In this document: positions 31,265-43,162 of the stretch, in pieces
Layout of the letters: every line of letters starts with the position of its first letter
Position numbering within the stretch: the stretch's first letter is position 1
Assembly: GCF_021134715.1 (NCBI RefSeq)
Contig: NC_060024.1
Location: 434,001 to 498,000 of the forward strand
Source: Daphnia pulex
Taxonomy: Eukaryota > Arthropoda > Branchiopoda > Diplostraca > Daphniidae
Length of the DNA stretch: 64,000 bases
Direction of reading: 5' to 3'
Notes under the pieces: model-generated
Databases searched by the model: none
What the model was told of the DNA's origin: nothing
Seen by the model: the letters and a program-made list of their open reading frames with translations, nothing else
Position numbers and translations under genes: made by a program

Positions 31265-31866
31265 CTAGAAATCTTCTAAATCACATTTAAATTCAGGTTT
31301 GATTGCTGTATATGATCTGTGGAATGCACACAAATCAGCCATTAATACTATTACGCCATCTGTTCCTTTAGCCAACTTATAGTTTACAGTGTTCGGATCA
31401 GTTTTGACAGGAATAGGTCGAGAGATCTCTATAGAGCACTGAGGTTTTCTATCTATGTGTTGTCTATTGTTCTCTAGTTCCAATTTAAGGGCTATGATCT
31501 TGGGATGTTCGACTGTCATCGTTTTTTTTTTTTAAATAGCATATGCAAATAAACCTTCAATGTCGAACATGACTTGAGGCCAGGTGTACGTAATGGTAGC
31601 AAACGTCGTTCGGGCCCAGTGCCATCAAGAGTGAAGCGGATATCAGTGACACCACTAGGAAGCGTGATACAGATAGAGACTATCTCGGCTAATGACTGAT
31701 CCTTATAAACTGCCATCAGGACCGGCTGGTTCTGTTGAATTAACCTGCTATCCAAGTCTTCTATTTCCTGGTTTAAGTCAGACTCTTGATCTTCACGCAG
31801 GCGTTTGCGAGAAACGACAAGAGAGCTGGTACTACTAGAGTTGGCCGAGTCCTCCAAACAACTCAA
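31265..31866 (-). pseudogene. Unrecognised protein, two overlapping frames
   Basis: A 116-residue frame starts at the ATG at 31866 (MSCLEDSANSSSTSS, acidic, then SICITLPSGVTDIRFTLDG). An 84-residue frame follows from 31519 (MTVEHPKIIALKLELENN). They meet at an A-run of about a dozen bases near 31526-31540, so an indel or a missed intron probably separates parts of one ~200-residue protein. I recognise no domain. It lies 670 bp from, and divergent to, the DDE transposase at 32536, so it could be a second protein of the same element; that is a guess. Confidence 0.35.
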
Positions 31867-32535
31867 AGCAGACGATGAGTTTTTTTCGGAATTTTTTACT
31901 ATAAAAAATATCCGAAAATATAATAATTGCTAAACGAATAGAGAATTATAAAATGTACATACATTCGAGGCCATGCAATTGCTTAAGCTGCTTGAATTTG
32001 TTGTAAAAGACCGGCTAGTTAAACTTGGAAAATTCTGGGTGAAACGAGAAAGCGGCTTTTGCAGTGGTTGCTGAATAAATTTTTCCGTTTTCGAACATTT
32101 GACTAAGAATAGTGTGGGCTTTACACGGAGGATTGTGTGTCCACTTCGGTATTTTTTTCACGGCACATTGCCGCAGATTCATGTCTAGAACAGCTTTAAG
32201 ATCAATTTCTGCTCATTTAACAGTATTGAAGAAAAATTAGCATCCTAAAGATCCCGAAAATCTCAACTTTTTAAATCTTTTAAACTTTTCAAATGTTTCG
32301 CATAACTTCCTTTTTTCAAAGTTATTCCATATGAACGCTTAATTTAAGGCAAAACTCGTCAAGGCAATTTAATCATTCCTAAAAGAATTTCTTGACACCT
32401 GTTTTTAAATATTTTAAAAATTCTCTAATTGCACAAATAGTTCAACCCTGTCAAGCAGCCGAAAATCTATTGGACTAAGTGATTTACTGGGTTTTCGGTC
32501 TTGTTTTTTTTAACTTTTGCATTCTTAAAAAAACG
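31867..32535. other. AT-rich spacer
   Basis: Lies between the divergent ORF pair and the transposase. No repeats or motifs supported. Confidence 0.4.
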
Positions 32536-33429
32536 ATGGCATCAGCTGAAACTTTCTGGCGGCTTGGCAATAATATTACTAAACATGACGTTGACGGTAG
32601 TATTGCTTTAGGTTATCGGAAATTCAGATCCTTTTTTGGGACTTTCCCGAGTGTGTGTGCTGCTGCTTATGACAATTTGTCTCATGCCCGTCCCATTAAA
32701 TCGCGCCCAGAGCATCTTTTATTGACATTATTGCATTTAAAGCATTATGCTACTGAACACATAAGTTCTGCTCTAGTTGGAGTGTCGGAAAAAACATTTC
32801 GGAAGTGGTGCCATATTTTCAATCGCCTTCTCGCAAAAAAGGCCAGTGATAGGAGACAACATGAATTTCTTTGGGGTTTATAGATAATGCTAATTTGTTT
32901 TCATATACAGATTGAATGAGAGAATCGGTTCCATAGAGCCCTTAGAGGCTCAAACATTCTGGTCTTAATTGATGGAGTAGATTTCAGAATCATGGAGCCA
33001 TCGCCATTCAACCCCAAATGGTACTCCCATAAATTTCATGGTCCCGGTCTTAGATACGAACTAGCCATTTGTATCCGAACCAGAGACATTGTTTGGGCTT
33101 ACGGCGGCCTTCCCTGTGGCGAATGGTCAGATCTTAGGCTAGCCCGAGATGTCTTTATTTTCGGTCTTAGGGAAGGAGAGAAAGCCATTGCCGATCGCGG
33201 TTACAAAGACCCAAACTTTTTTGATTTCCCTAAGGGAAACAATGATGGGAAGAAAAAACAGGTTTTAGCAAGGCACGAAACATTGAACCGACGATTAAAG
33301 CAATTTGACTGCTTACAACAAAGATTCCGCCATGATCTGTATTTGCATCCCCTTTATTTCCATTCTGTAGTAAATCTAACGCAAATGATGATTGATCATG
33401 GGGAAACATTGTACTCAGTTGACTTTTAA
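32536..33429 (+). pseudogene. DDE transposase (PIF/Harbinger- or IS5-like) with internal stops
   Basis: From the ATG at 32536 the frame runs 115 codons, with a helical N-terminal region (HLLLTLLHLKHYATEH, VSEKTFRKWCHIFN). It hits TAG at 32881, continues in the same frame through one more stop (TGA near 32915), then is open to 33429. The second half has LIDGVDFRI, KWYSHKFHGPGLRYE, GEWSDLRLARD, AIADRGYKDP and ARHETLNRRLKQF, the D, D and E blocks of a DDE_Tnp_4-like nuclease. AATAAA lies at 33443. Either the two stops are mutations or a very short intron spans the first. The superfamily assignment is from motif style and is tentative. Confidence 0.6.
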
Positions 33430-34835
33430 ATTTCGACAAGAAAATAAATCTCAATCTCATTTCAATACAAATGTACTTCTGTGTACTCTTTTGGTGTACA
33501 TTTAAGAATTAATTAAAGTTAAACTAAAACTAGGTAATATCTTGTAAAACTCACATTTTACCGCTGCTCCCAGCAAAATCAAAGTGTGGTGTATAAATTC
33601 AGATTTAATACTTTGACAGCCACTCGCTACAATAAAATCTTTTAAAAACGACTAATATTTTTCTTTTCTTCCGTTCAAATTACTTGTTGTGTACTGCTAC
33701 AAACAAAACAATATTTGGTTATTTTGTCTCGTTTACAATGTTATTTCGCAATCAGAGCCATTGTTCCTTGACGCGTGGTTTTTATAGCCGGAAAAGTAAG
33801 ATACTGTTATTGGTGTTGTCTTGTGACATATTAATTCAAAAGCAAGTTATACCTTCTGCTACTCCCACGAACAACCAAGTTTTTTTTCCAGGAAACACGA
33901 GCAATTTTGAATCATTCGAATCATTCTTACCAAGCAACTAGATCGGATTTTCAATCGCTTCATGCTCTGCTGTTGTGAGTGTGATGCGACGGTGTCTCGC
34001 TTCTCATATAATGTAATATATGCCGCTTCTGATCCTTGAATTTTTGTCCTAATATCCTTTTGGCAGACAAGAGAATGTTATCCAATGTTGAATGAATAAA
34101 ATATATTTTCGTTATAAACCTCTGAAGAATAATTTCAATGAGTTATTATTTAGTCTATATTTATCTGTCTTTGGATGTGTAAATAAAATTTAATTATTTT
34201 GTGTTTTTATTTATCCTTCCTTGTTACTTTTTCATTTCTTTTTAAAGAGGGTGGTTTTAAAAGTTTTGGTTTTCAGCAGGTGAATGATCTATTACAATAA
34301 AACCTTGGCCTTCGACTTTACAACTTACAGTACGAAATTGGAAAGGGGTTTCATCAGTTCATTTTGGCTGTGCCTGTTGCCATCGCCGGGATAGCTTAGG
34401 CAAACCTCTTGGTCAAAGTTACGATGGTGGACTTACTTAACAATGTAATTGTTACTTATTGTCGACGATTGCCAGGTGCCCGTTTTGGATCTACTGTGTT
34501 GTACGTATGGCACAAAACAGCCCAAATGAGTCGTAAGTTGATTTGAAACTATATTACATCAATTAGCCTGTAGGCCTACATATTTATTTGTCTTAAATTT
34601 TTTACTGGTCCAGCGCCAGCGCTAATGCACCAAGAATCAAGTGATGAATAGGCCACCTTCTGCGTTTTAGAGGCGGGCCACGGAGTCGAAACTTTAAACG
34701 TAAAAAACTCGTAAAGTAAGTTTAGTTAGAGGCAGGGTACAGAACGGAAACCCGCAAAAACGACTCTTTTCAGTTTTTTTTTTTTTGTATACCCGGCGAA
34801 TGATATCTTCTTGTTGCTTATATTTAAGGTGGGTA
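33430..34835. other. Unassigned interval
   Basis: AT-rich sequence with an 85-codon frame (33684-33941) lacking any domain and poly-T tracts. No gene supported. Confidence 0.4.
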
Positions 34836-35088
34836 CAGTACTGGTCCACTTATAGAACCGGCCTGTGCGCGGTTCTATAACCGGGTGGTTCGATATGCGA
34901 GCACTTGATCCCATCCCCATCTACCTTCGATTTTGTCCATACGTAAAAGCTTATTGAGTAAAAGTAACATCAAGTAACATCGAGTTATTCAATGTGCCGT
35001 GGGTGGCGCTGAAACACGGCAGAGCCATTTCGGTTCTATATTCGGAATGGTTCTATGATCGGGCGGTTCTATAAGTGGACCAGCACTG
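34836..35088. mobile_element. 253-bp MITE with TA flanks
   Basis: Terminal inverted repeats CAGTACTGGTCCACTTATAG... and ...CTATAAGTGGACCAGCACTG match over ~25 bp with one mismatch and one base difference in the centre. Both ends are flanked by TA. Internal GGTTCTAT motifs recur in both arms. The TA duplication and CAGT terminus point to the Tc1/mariner superfamily. Confidence 0.82.
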
Positions 35089-35327
35089 TACTGCACATCT
35101 TTTTTTACTCGACTGTACGTCATGTTGATACGACCTACAATCTTCTCCATTGGCACGTCTATGACACTGCTGGGACAGGAATTCCTATCTGAGTAACGAT
35201 TCATAATTTTTAGTACGCCAAACACCATTCACTATTTTTCTCTTGCTAAGGACAATTCATTGATAGGTGACAGAAGTAAAGAACAATTGAAACAATTGAA
35301 AAAGTTTATTGTGGTTACTTATCGTCC
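35089..35327. other. Short flank of the piggyBac-like gene
   Basis: A 79-codon minus-strand frame (34989-35228) overlaps the MITE end and has no known domain. No clear TIR of the transposase is visible. Confidence 0.35.
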
Positions 35328-37952
35328 TTAAATTAACAATCTTCTCGTACGATCATCTAATTCAAAGTCAGATTCATCGGATAAAGTAAAAATTGCCAAA
35401 CGATTTTTTTCAACCGCTTCGTGATTAAAATCTCCGGAAGAATAGACAGCTTCCTCCGCTTGCAAAGGATCCTTGTCATCTTGTAAGAAACTTCCACCAT
35501 GATACTCGACGAAACAATTCCTTTTCTTTGATAGGCAGAGAAACACTTTGCATTGAGTGCAGCGAGAAAAAGGTCGGGACTCCCTTTTGCACTCAGTTGT
35601 TGCCTGGCACCACTCACATCTTCCTCTCTTTTCGTCGAAAATTGGTAGATGAAGTCCGACAGCACTGAAACGTAGTTCATCTCGAACACTCAGTCTGCTT
35701 TTGCGGCGCTTAGGCCCTGGAGTTGGCATGGGATGAAGGATGGGCATCGAACGACCTTTTTGACCAGCTTGGAATTTTTCGGAGTTAAGGCCGTAGGTCA
35801 AAAGCCCAAGCGTAACGCTGCGCTTGAACTGGAGAAGATCCATACACGACTCATTTTTCAGAAATTTTTCCTGTGTTACTTCATCCTCTTTGGTCTATAA
35901 AAGACAAGAAAAAATCAGTTGTTGTGTAAGCAAAGAAAACTATAATTTTGACAATTTCAAACTCACCAGGTCACAGAAGCATATCCAGCTGTTGACTAGG
36001 CACGTTTCCATGAGAGAGTAGAAGAGCCGGTGCCACCATTTCTTTGATTTTCGGTCTCTCTCGTAAAGGGAACGCAGTTGGTTCGCCGTGTCTACTCCGC
36101 CCATATTATCGACATACTCGGCGATTGCTTTGGGACAAGTTTTCATTCGGAATGAACCGTCGCTCTGCTTCGTTTTGACCTCAACAATCTCTGAGCCGTG
36201 AAAGTTGGAAACTAGACGAAACGATTTAATGTCTCTCCAGATAAAGAGACCTTTTTGGCATGTTCCCGGCTCACCACCGAACTTGGCTACAAATTCGCCC
36301 GGCTTCAGGTTCGACTCTTTCTTCTTCATGATCGGTTGGTTCAAACGACTTGGAAGAATAGTCCCAACAGCATTAATCCCCTTCCTGTTGAGCTTGTCCA
36401 AAAGGCTTATGCTTGTAAAAAACTGATCGAGGGTCACTACATGTCCCTGCTCTGTAAGGGTCCGACAGAGATCGAGAACAACTCTCTCCACCGCCTCGTT
36501 GTTTCTATTTGTTTGCGTTGCACCCAACTGAGACCCGCGATAGATCCCGAGCATATAAGTGTACCCTTGAGTGCAGCAACGACTCCAAATTTTGAATCCT
36601 CTCTTAATCGTCTTGCCTTTCAATGTCTGCCTAAGCATCGAGTGGCCTTTGTACTTTACCATGCTCTCGTCGATGCTTTGCCACCTGGGAGGCTTGCGAC
36701 ATTCATTGAAACGAACATTGAGTATGTCGACCAACGGTTGGATCTTTTGAATAGAATCACGCCGTACCGTCAACTGTTCCTCATCGTGTAACTCACCCGT
36801 ATTTGCACAAGCTATATGTTTGGAAATGAATTTAAACCGCTCACGCGTCATCGCTTGTTGAACTATTCCTAGACCAAAGCCGGAGTCAGGTTGACGTTCC
36901 CAAAACATTGACAGCTCCGGTAGACGATGATAACCGATCAGGAACTGTATGCCGAGGAACGCACAAAGTTCGTGTCTGGTGACTAAGCCATCTATTGGCA
37001 TTTCGGGCTTTTTCTTGCCTTCAGGCTTGCCTCCAATTTTTCGAGACGGTGGCCTGCCTTTTAAGTCGTATCTCCAGGAGCTGCGGATATAGCTATTGGT
37101 TGCTTCTAGCAAGAAGTCCAAAGTACTACATCCACCGAGCATTTGCATGAAAACGTTGATGGGAGCAAATGTTGGATTGAATTCAGATAGCACTGTGCCT
37201 TCAGGTGCAACTGGAGCAAACTTGATCGCTTTCTCTTGGTACATCAACCCCGGTACATCATCATCAACTCTAGACTGTCTCCAAACGCTCCAATGTCTGA
37301 CTTCCTTCCAATTACGATTAATGGCTTTCTGATGAGCGATCTTTTTGGCATCAGCCCTATTCCGCGTGTTTAGTTTCACAGGTTCAGAGTTCATTCGTTT
37401 GGCCAACATAGACGGGTGTGCTGTAAGCACCCGAGGTCCACGACATTTCAAAGTCGCATACCTGAGACCGATCTTTTTTCCTGAAAAGTACCGTGGTGCT
37501 TCGACCTCGTGATCGACGGTTTCAGAAGTAGACCCTTCTTTGGCTGAAGAGTGAATCTGTTTCGGTGATGTGGAGCAACTTGCTGGACTATCATCCATCG
37601 TCTTTCTTCTTTTTGTCGGCCAAACTGGAGGTAAATTTATACGTTCCACTGTGAAGTGTGAGCGTTTTGTGACAATGGGCTCTTCTTCCGCATCGCTGGT
37701 CCAAGCAGTTTGTTCATCTTCTTCGGCAATCTGCTCCTCCACTGCAACCGGCTCCTCTTGATCATATTGAGAATAGATCGTTTCTGTATCACTATCGATG
37801 AACGACTCTTCTCTCTCATCTTTTCGTTCCTTTTCTTCTTTTATTCGCAATATCTTCAACGGAGATGATTCCACGGCTTTAGAAATTGAAAGCGATTTAG
37901 CCTCCGATTTCTTACAATTTGTGTTTTTTTTCTTCTTCTTATCTTTGTTCAT
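35328..37952 (-). CDS. piggyBac-like transposase, two exons, apparently intact
   Basis: Exon 1 is 37952-35967 and exon 2 is 35894-35328, joined across a 72-bp intron with GTGAGT and TTTTATAG signals in phase 0, for about 850 residues. The N terminus is lysine-rich and acidic. The DDE_Tnp_1_7 core contains D428 (SIDESMVKYKGH), D509 (VTLDQFFTS) and D621 (NMGGVDTANQLRS), the three catalytic aspartates of piggyBac. Exon 2 carries the C-terminal cysteine-rich domain (RCEWCQATTEC ... RCTQCKVFLC ... CFVEYH), which binds element ends in this family. No stops or frameshifts. I could not identify terminal repeats with TTAA duplications, so whether it is mobile or a domesticated piggyBac-derived gene is open. 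Confidence 0.88.
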
Positions 37953-38558
37953 TTTTATTCAACCTGTAAATGCACAGTCGAATAAACGGGACCTATTAGT
38001 TTTCTTGTAATTGCCAATAGGATTACATATTCACTATCAATATCTTTCATTCAGTTACGGAACAGTATAATCCCGAAGTTTTTTTATCAAATATGTTGTC
38101 ACGGGTGTCTACGAGATGGCGCGTTCCGTTAATGGAACCAAAAATGCGTAAAAAATGGAGAAAAACCATAACAAAACTTTATGGATAAGACGTTATAGGA
38201 GTTAATTCACTTTTGGGTGGCATTGTAATACTTAAGTTCATCCTCATTATTCGCTTTGACTGACTATGGGAAAATTTAACGCCTTATTCGCACTGGAAAA
38301 ATTAATAATTTTTTGACATTTTTTCCGTATGGGAAATGCATTGTTAAAATAATATCAGGGACTTTTCAGCATTGCCAGGTCTGAAATTCCCAGCTTTCTG
38401 CAACCATAAATATTTGGTGAAAGGGATAGAGATCCTCAACAATCGATACATCTGGAAGAGAAATGGCTAAAAACGTAAAATATGATATTTCATATACGCA
38501 ACTTCGATTTCTTTAATACAGATAGAATATTATGAAATAATTCGTGGGGTATTGGGAA
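37953..38558. other. Upstream flank of the piggyBac-like gene
   Basis: AT-rich sequence without recognisable coding content; presumably it contains the transposase promoter. A TTAA lies near 38199, but no matching terminal repeat was found. Confidence 0.4.
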
Positions 38559-39369
38559 CCCTGCTAGCAATTTTACGTCGCCAGGACGGACTGTGTGTGT
38601 CCTTTCCGGACGATGGGATATCCCATCGGTCCGTCCTGAGTCCGTACGCGGGACATCCAAATGTCGCGCCCAAGGATGTCCCACCGTGGACAGTCAATGG
38701 ACGTCACCAAAGGACATAGTAGGGAAAGAAAATTTTGGGGATTGAAGAAAAGAAATTGGCGCGGGTGAGTCGGGTCACCCATCCAACTACTTCTTTCACC
38801 GATGCTGCTGCATTTTTATTTCTTTGCCACGTCTTCATCTAATGTGGCATATTTCCTTATTTTAATTGTACAATGAATAGAATAATAACCTAGTTCTTAT
38901 ATTTGCACTTAGTAATAAAGTTTTAGATTGAATTATTGCAACAATATTTTAAGGAGGAGAGAATATTAAATATGGAATAAAGCGAAGATTTTATTTCAAT
39001 TTAATATTTACAAAAATTAATGTATTTTTTATAATTACAAAGAAATCATATCGTAGATTTACAGATAATTAAGTTAAAATAATGTTTTATTACACCGCTC
39101 ATCTCCAATATGATATTTATAGACTTTATCATGTATGGATTATATACGGTGGGAACTGGGAAGGTAGATGGATGTCAACAGGACATTCAATATTTATTGT
39201 CCTAAATGCGTCCAACTTTTCCATCCTTCGGACGTAAAAATTGGACGTCTATTTGACGACCAAAAAAAATTATCCTATGGATATCCCTAGTTGTTCCCAA
39301 AAGGGCGAGACGTCCCTTGGATGAAGGGACTAACATAGGATATCCTATGGATATCTTGTGCTAGCAGGG
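38559..39369. mobile_element. 811-bp non-autonomous DNA element
   Basis: It is bounded by perfect 11-bp terminal inverted repeats CCCTGCTAGCA and TGCTAGCAGGG. The interior has many degenerate GGACATCC/GGACGTCC and GGATATCC motifs clustered near both ends, with an AT-rich core. No coding frame. The target duplication is unclear, so the superfamily is not assigned. Confidence 0.7.
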
Positions 39370-40541
39370 AAGGGCCTGATGAATTCAAGAAGAAAGTTTG
39401 AGACAGACATTATTTTCCCAAAAAACCGTGCTTTTGAAGCACGAAATCAGCATGCTGACAGAATCTGGTACTGTTTATTTGTTGCCCTTCGTTGAACTAA
39501 CACACAGACACTTCGGCTTCCCTTTTACACTCAATGGCAGCTTTTAAATTTATTTACCTGTTATGTGATGAGGTACGAATTGGTTCCAACTTTTCTAGAG
39601 GAGTATATTTCACTGACACAGATGAATAATGAATGAATCACTTTGACTCAGTTAGTTGCAAAAGCTTGGCATCGTCTGCAGTTCTGCACTCTCCTTTTGC
39701 CTCCCCGGTTGCCGGATCGGATTATTCCATTATTGAAATTTGAAACCATTTAAATCACTTTGCCAGAGAGGTAATAGAATAATAATTTGTATTTTAAATT
39801 ATCAACCTTTTTTATCATTATTTTATTCTGATTTGATGAAACGGGAAAATAGTATAGAAAAATAGATGAAAACAAAGTTCCAAAACATTCAACCTGCCCC
39901 TAGCGGCACATTCTATAGCTCTGGCATAGACAAAGACCACTGGTTGAAGCTCTTCATAAGAAAATTAACATGGCCAACTGTCGCCAGAATTCTTGCTACC
40001 CTTCCTCCGATTTCTCCAACCCCGTATTACTTGTCCTGCCCTCTAGTGTACGTTTTCATCTCTACACTCTGCTTACTTCTATTCAATTGCAATGATTAAT
40101 TGATTTCTCTGCTTTTGTAATTAGCTAATGTCAAAATTTAATACAATTTGACTTCTTAATAAAAATTTTTAAGGCAAAATTACCTAAAACTATTAAACGC
40201 CAGCAAAGAATTTTACCAAGACAGAAGGAAAACAATCTTCGTCTGCAAAACCCTTCGTAGCCTCGGTGCAGTACAGTACTTTGTCCGCTAGAGGCACTAC
40301 AATCGATACGGGAGCTCGGGGTCAGTAGGGATAGGGCTAAAAGGATAGCACAGCATCAACCAGTGGTCTTTGTCTATGGCTCTGGCCTCTGGGCCTCTGG
40401 TGGCACTCTCATAGTCTCAAGCCATACTCAAGCATATCTTTATGCAGTTTACTTCGCAGTCTATGGTGCTGTGCTACGACGAAAGTTGTTGATCTTGAAT
40501 CTTGATTGCTGAAAATCTGGAAAAATATAAACGCTATTAAG
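39370..40541. other. Intergenic region with inverted repeat, upstream of PRPF18
   Basis: A perfect 23-bp inverted repeat, CATAGACAAAGACCACTGGT(TGA), lies at 39925-39947 and 40356-40378, enclosing ~410 bp with further imperfect complementarity. CTATGGCTCTGGCCT at 40374-40388 is about 155 bp before the PRPF18 start codon. No ORF with a domain. Confidence 0.65.
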
Positions 40542-42160
40542 ATGGATTTTTTGAAAGCTGAAATGGAACGCAAGCGCAAAATGCTGCAAGATAAAGACAT
40601 TATGGTAAGTTGGGCTTCATCAAGATCGTTGTATATTTAAAAATATAATTCCTTACTCAAAACAACAGATTCATTTTCATTGTGCATTGTCATAGTTTCA
40701 AATAATCATTTACAGATGGAAATGCATAGAACAATCGAATTGTGTATTTCTAAATAATGTTAGGTGGAAAATTATTTGAAATTTTACATAATACTCATCA
40801 ACTTTCTTGTTTAGCCTTCAAGCAAAAAATACTTCAGACGTGGAGATCTGGTTGCGAAAGAGAAGGAAGAATATATAAAAAAACATGCAAATTCATTTGC
40901 AGTTAAGCTGTCTGATGGACAAGGCCCTAGCAGAATAGCTGATAATGAAGGAGGAGGTATTCCAAAAAGTTTTACATAACATTTTCAGAGATAACAATGT
41001 TTTTTTTATTTGTTATTATTTTTCTAGTTCTAGAGGAAGATGGAGTAACTGTGGCGGTTCTTCCTAGAAAAGAAGTAATTCGTAGATTGCGTGACAGAAA
41101 TGAACCCATTATTCTGTATGGTGAATCAGACATTGAGGCTTTCAGAAGACTTAGAAAATTGGAAATTTCAGAACCTGAAATCAACAGGGTAACAATCCTT
41201 ACAGAAAAATGTTGTATATCAGCAAAAAACATCAATATTTTTTGTGATTTATGATCTTTAGGGTCTTCGTAATGATTTCCAAGAAGCTATGGAAAGAGTA
41301 GATGAGGCTTATCTGAATGACATTCTTGCCACCAAAAAAGATGAAGATGACCAGTCAGATGATGGTTCAAGCAAGCCCAAGGCTGGTGACGTAAAAGTCA
41401 TCGCAGATGCAATTAGTTACGAAGAAATTTTAGAATTGGTTAGAGCAATTTAAATTACTTTGAAATTTTTGTATATTCCTAACAAAATTTATTCTCTTAG
41501 TCGAAAGATTTGGGAAAAGGAAACGGTGATTTGGATTTGAAAATCATTAGCCAACTACTTAGATTGCTGCTTCAAATCTGGGGTCAAAAACTTAATAGTC
41601 GTCCCGAAGCCGAAAAAAGAAGCGTAAAAGGTATTGTGTCTTCCTGTTGATAATCTCTTTGTTGGGTTGTTTCTAACCATTGTATGTTAAAGGTAAACGA
41701 GCTTCAGCAACTTACGGTCAGACGCAGCAGTACTTAAAGCCACTGTTCAAGAAACTCCGCAATAAAAGTATCCAGGACGATATTCTCGACAGTTTAACCA
41801 TTATTGTTGGCCATTTACTTGACAGAAATTACGTCATTGCAAATGATGCGTACTTGGTAAGGTGTCGGTGAAAATTATCTATCGTTCTTCTTATGTTGAT
41901 TCGCCGTCTTATTTCTATTTTGTTTTTAGCAAATGGCTATTGGTAATGCTCCATGGCCTATCGGTGTCACCATGGTTGGTATTCACGCACGTACAGGTCG
42001 AGAGAAAATTTTTTCCAAACACGTTGCACATGTTCTGAACGATGAAACTCAACGTAAATATATCCAAGGGCTGAAAAGACTGATGACAAAGTGCCAGTAC
42101 TTTTTTCCTACCGATCCGTCTCGCTGTGTGGAATATGGAGCGACAGAGCTTGAATTTTAA
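40542..42160 (+). CDS. PRPF18: Pre-mRNA-splicing factor 18 (Prp18 homologue)
   Basis: Coding exons are 40542-40604, 40815-40956, 41028-41188, 41262-41438, 41501-41630, 41693-41856 and 41930-42160, giving 355 residues (human 342). All introns are GT-AG and all phases join. The protein begins [18 protein letters not shown] and has [17 protein letters not shown] near residue 75. The C-terminal Prp18 domain contains [15 protein letters not shown] and the near-invariant [20 protein letters not shown] loop. Prp18 is a U5 snRNP-associated factor in the nucleus needed for the second catalytic step of splicing, working with Slu7. AATAAA at 42637 is a possible polyadenylation signal. The identity is firm; the exon edges were read by eye. 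Confidence 0.95.
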
Positions 42161-43162
42161 GCTGTTTCGAGACGACGAATATGTACTGCTACGTTTGCCT
42201 CGGGCACATTACATTTGTTTACGTGTCTTCACGGTTGTAAATATAAAAACGAAGTTCCTCGCTGATGAAACATTTTATTAATTTTTTTTTTCAGTTTTAA
42301 TTCAGCACTTAAATTTGTTTGTATTCAGCACTTAATTTTATTTCTATTAGACTATTAGTGTTGGACACATGAAAATATGGATTTTATTAGGCCTAACTAA
42401 TATATGCGGAAATAACTAGATAAGGTGAATGTTGCCTGTGCTGGATGATATTCGCGCTACAGTGTCGTTTTTTTTCTAATCAATCAGTGAGTCTTTTTTG
42501 TGTCTATATAATATTGAATGAGGTGATAACATACATGAATGGTTTTATATAAGTAAGTACATAATTTCGTTTAGAATTTGGATTTATGATTTTTTCGTCA
42601 GAAACAGCTAAACTAAATAATAGTTTAGAAACATTAAATAAAACACTTACAACTTGCGGGCTTATTTAACCTAACTTTGGCTTGTCAAGCAGTAGAGAAA
42701 TCGAAAGGCTGTATAATACCATTGGCCTCCTTCTCTAAAAAATCGCATATTTTTCATATAATGCTTTCCACAGTCAAAATCTTAAAGAACTTTAAAGAGA
42801 ACTGATTTTTATTTTTTTTAAATAATTTATACGGCCTGTCGCCTGCCTGTCCTATTCCTGGCGACATTTTTGGGCAGCAAAAAAATTTAGTTATAACGTA
42901 ATAAAAATGGAAAGTAAGTAACAAAGATTTCTCTCGCAAGTTTATTTTACAAGAATAAACTTTGTGAATTTCATTAAATTATTACTTATTCCTAGTTATA
43001 AAACAACTTTAATTTTTTATTGCAAACATATTCTCATTTGGCAACGAAGCATAGCCCGGCTTATATGTCTATTTCGTCTGTTTTCAGCTTGCGGAAACAG
43101 CTTCGTCATATTACACACAATCGTAAAATTTTCAATCACGACAAGTCAGTTTAAAAGGGAAA
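42161..43162. other. PRPF18 3' UTR and PSMD2 upstream region
   Basis: AT-rich. It holds the PRPF18 3' end and presumably the PSMD2 promoter just upstream of 43163. No coding feature or TATA box supported. Confidence 0.5.

Noticed and set aside
36255..36791. 178-codon plus-strand frame
   Set aside because: Lies antisense within the intact piggyBac-like transposase; no domain.
35089..38558. Terminal inverted repeats and TTAA sites for the piggyBac-like element
   Set aside because: Several TTAA tetramers are present, but no matching inverted ends were found by eye, so no boundaries are claimed.
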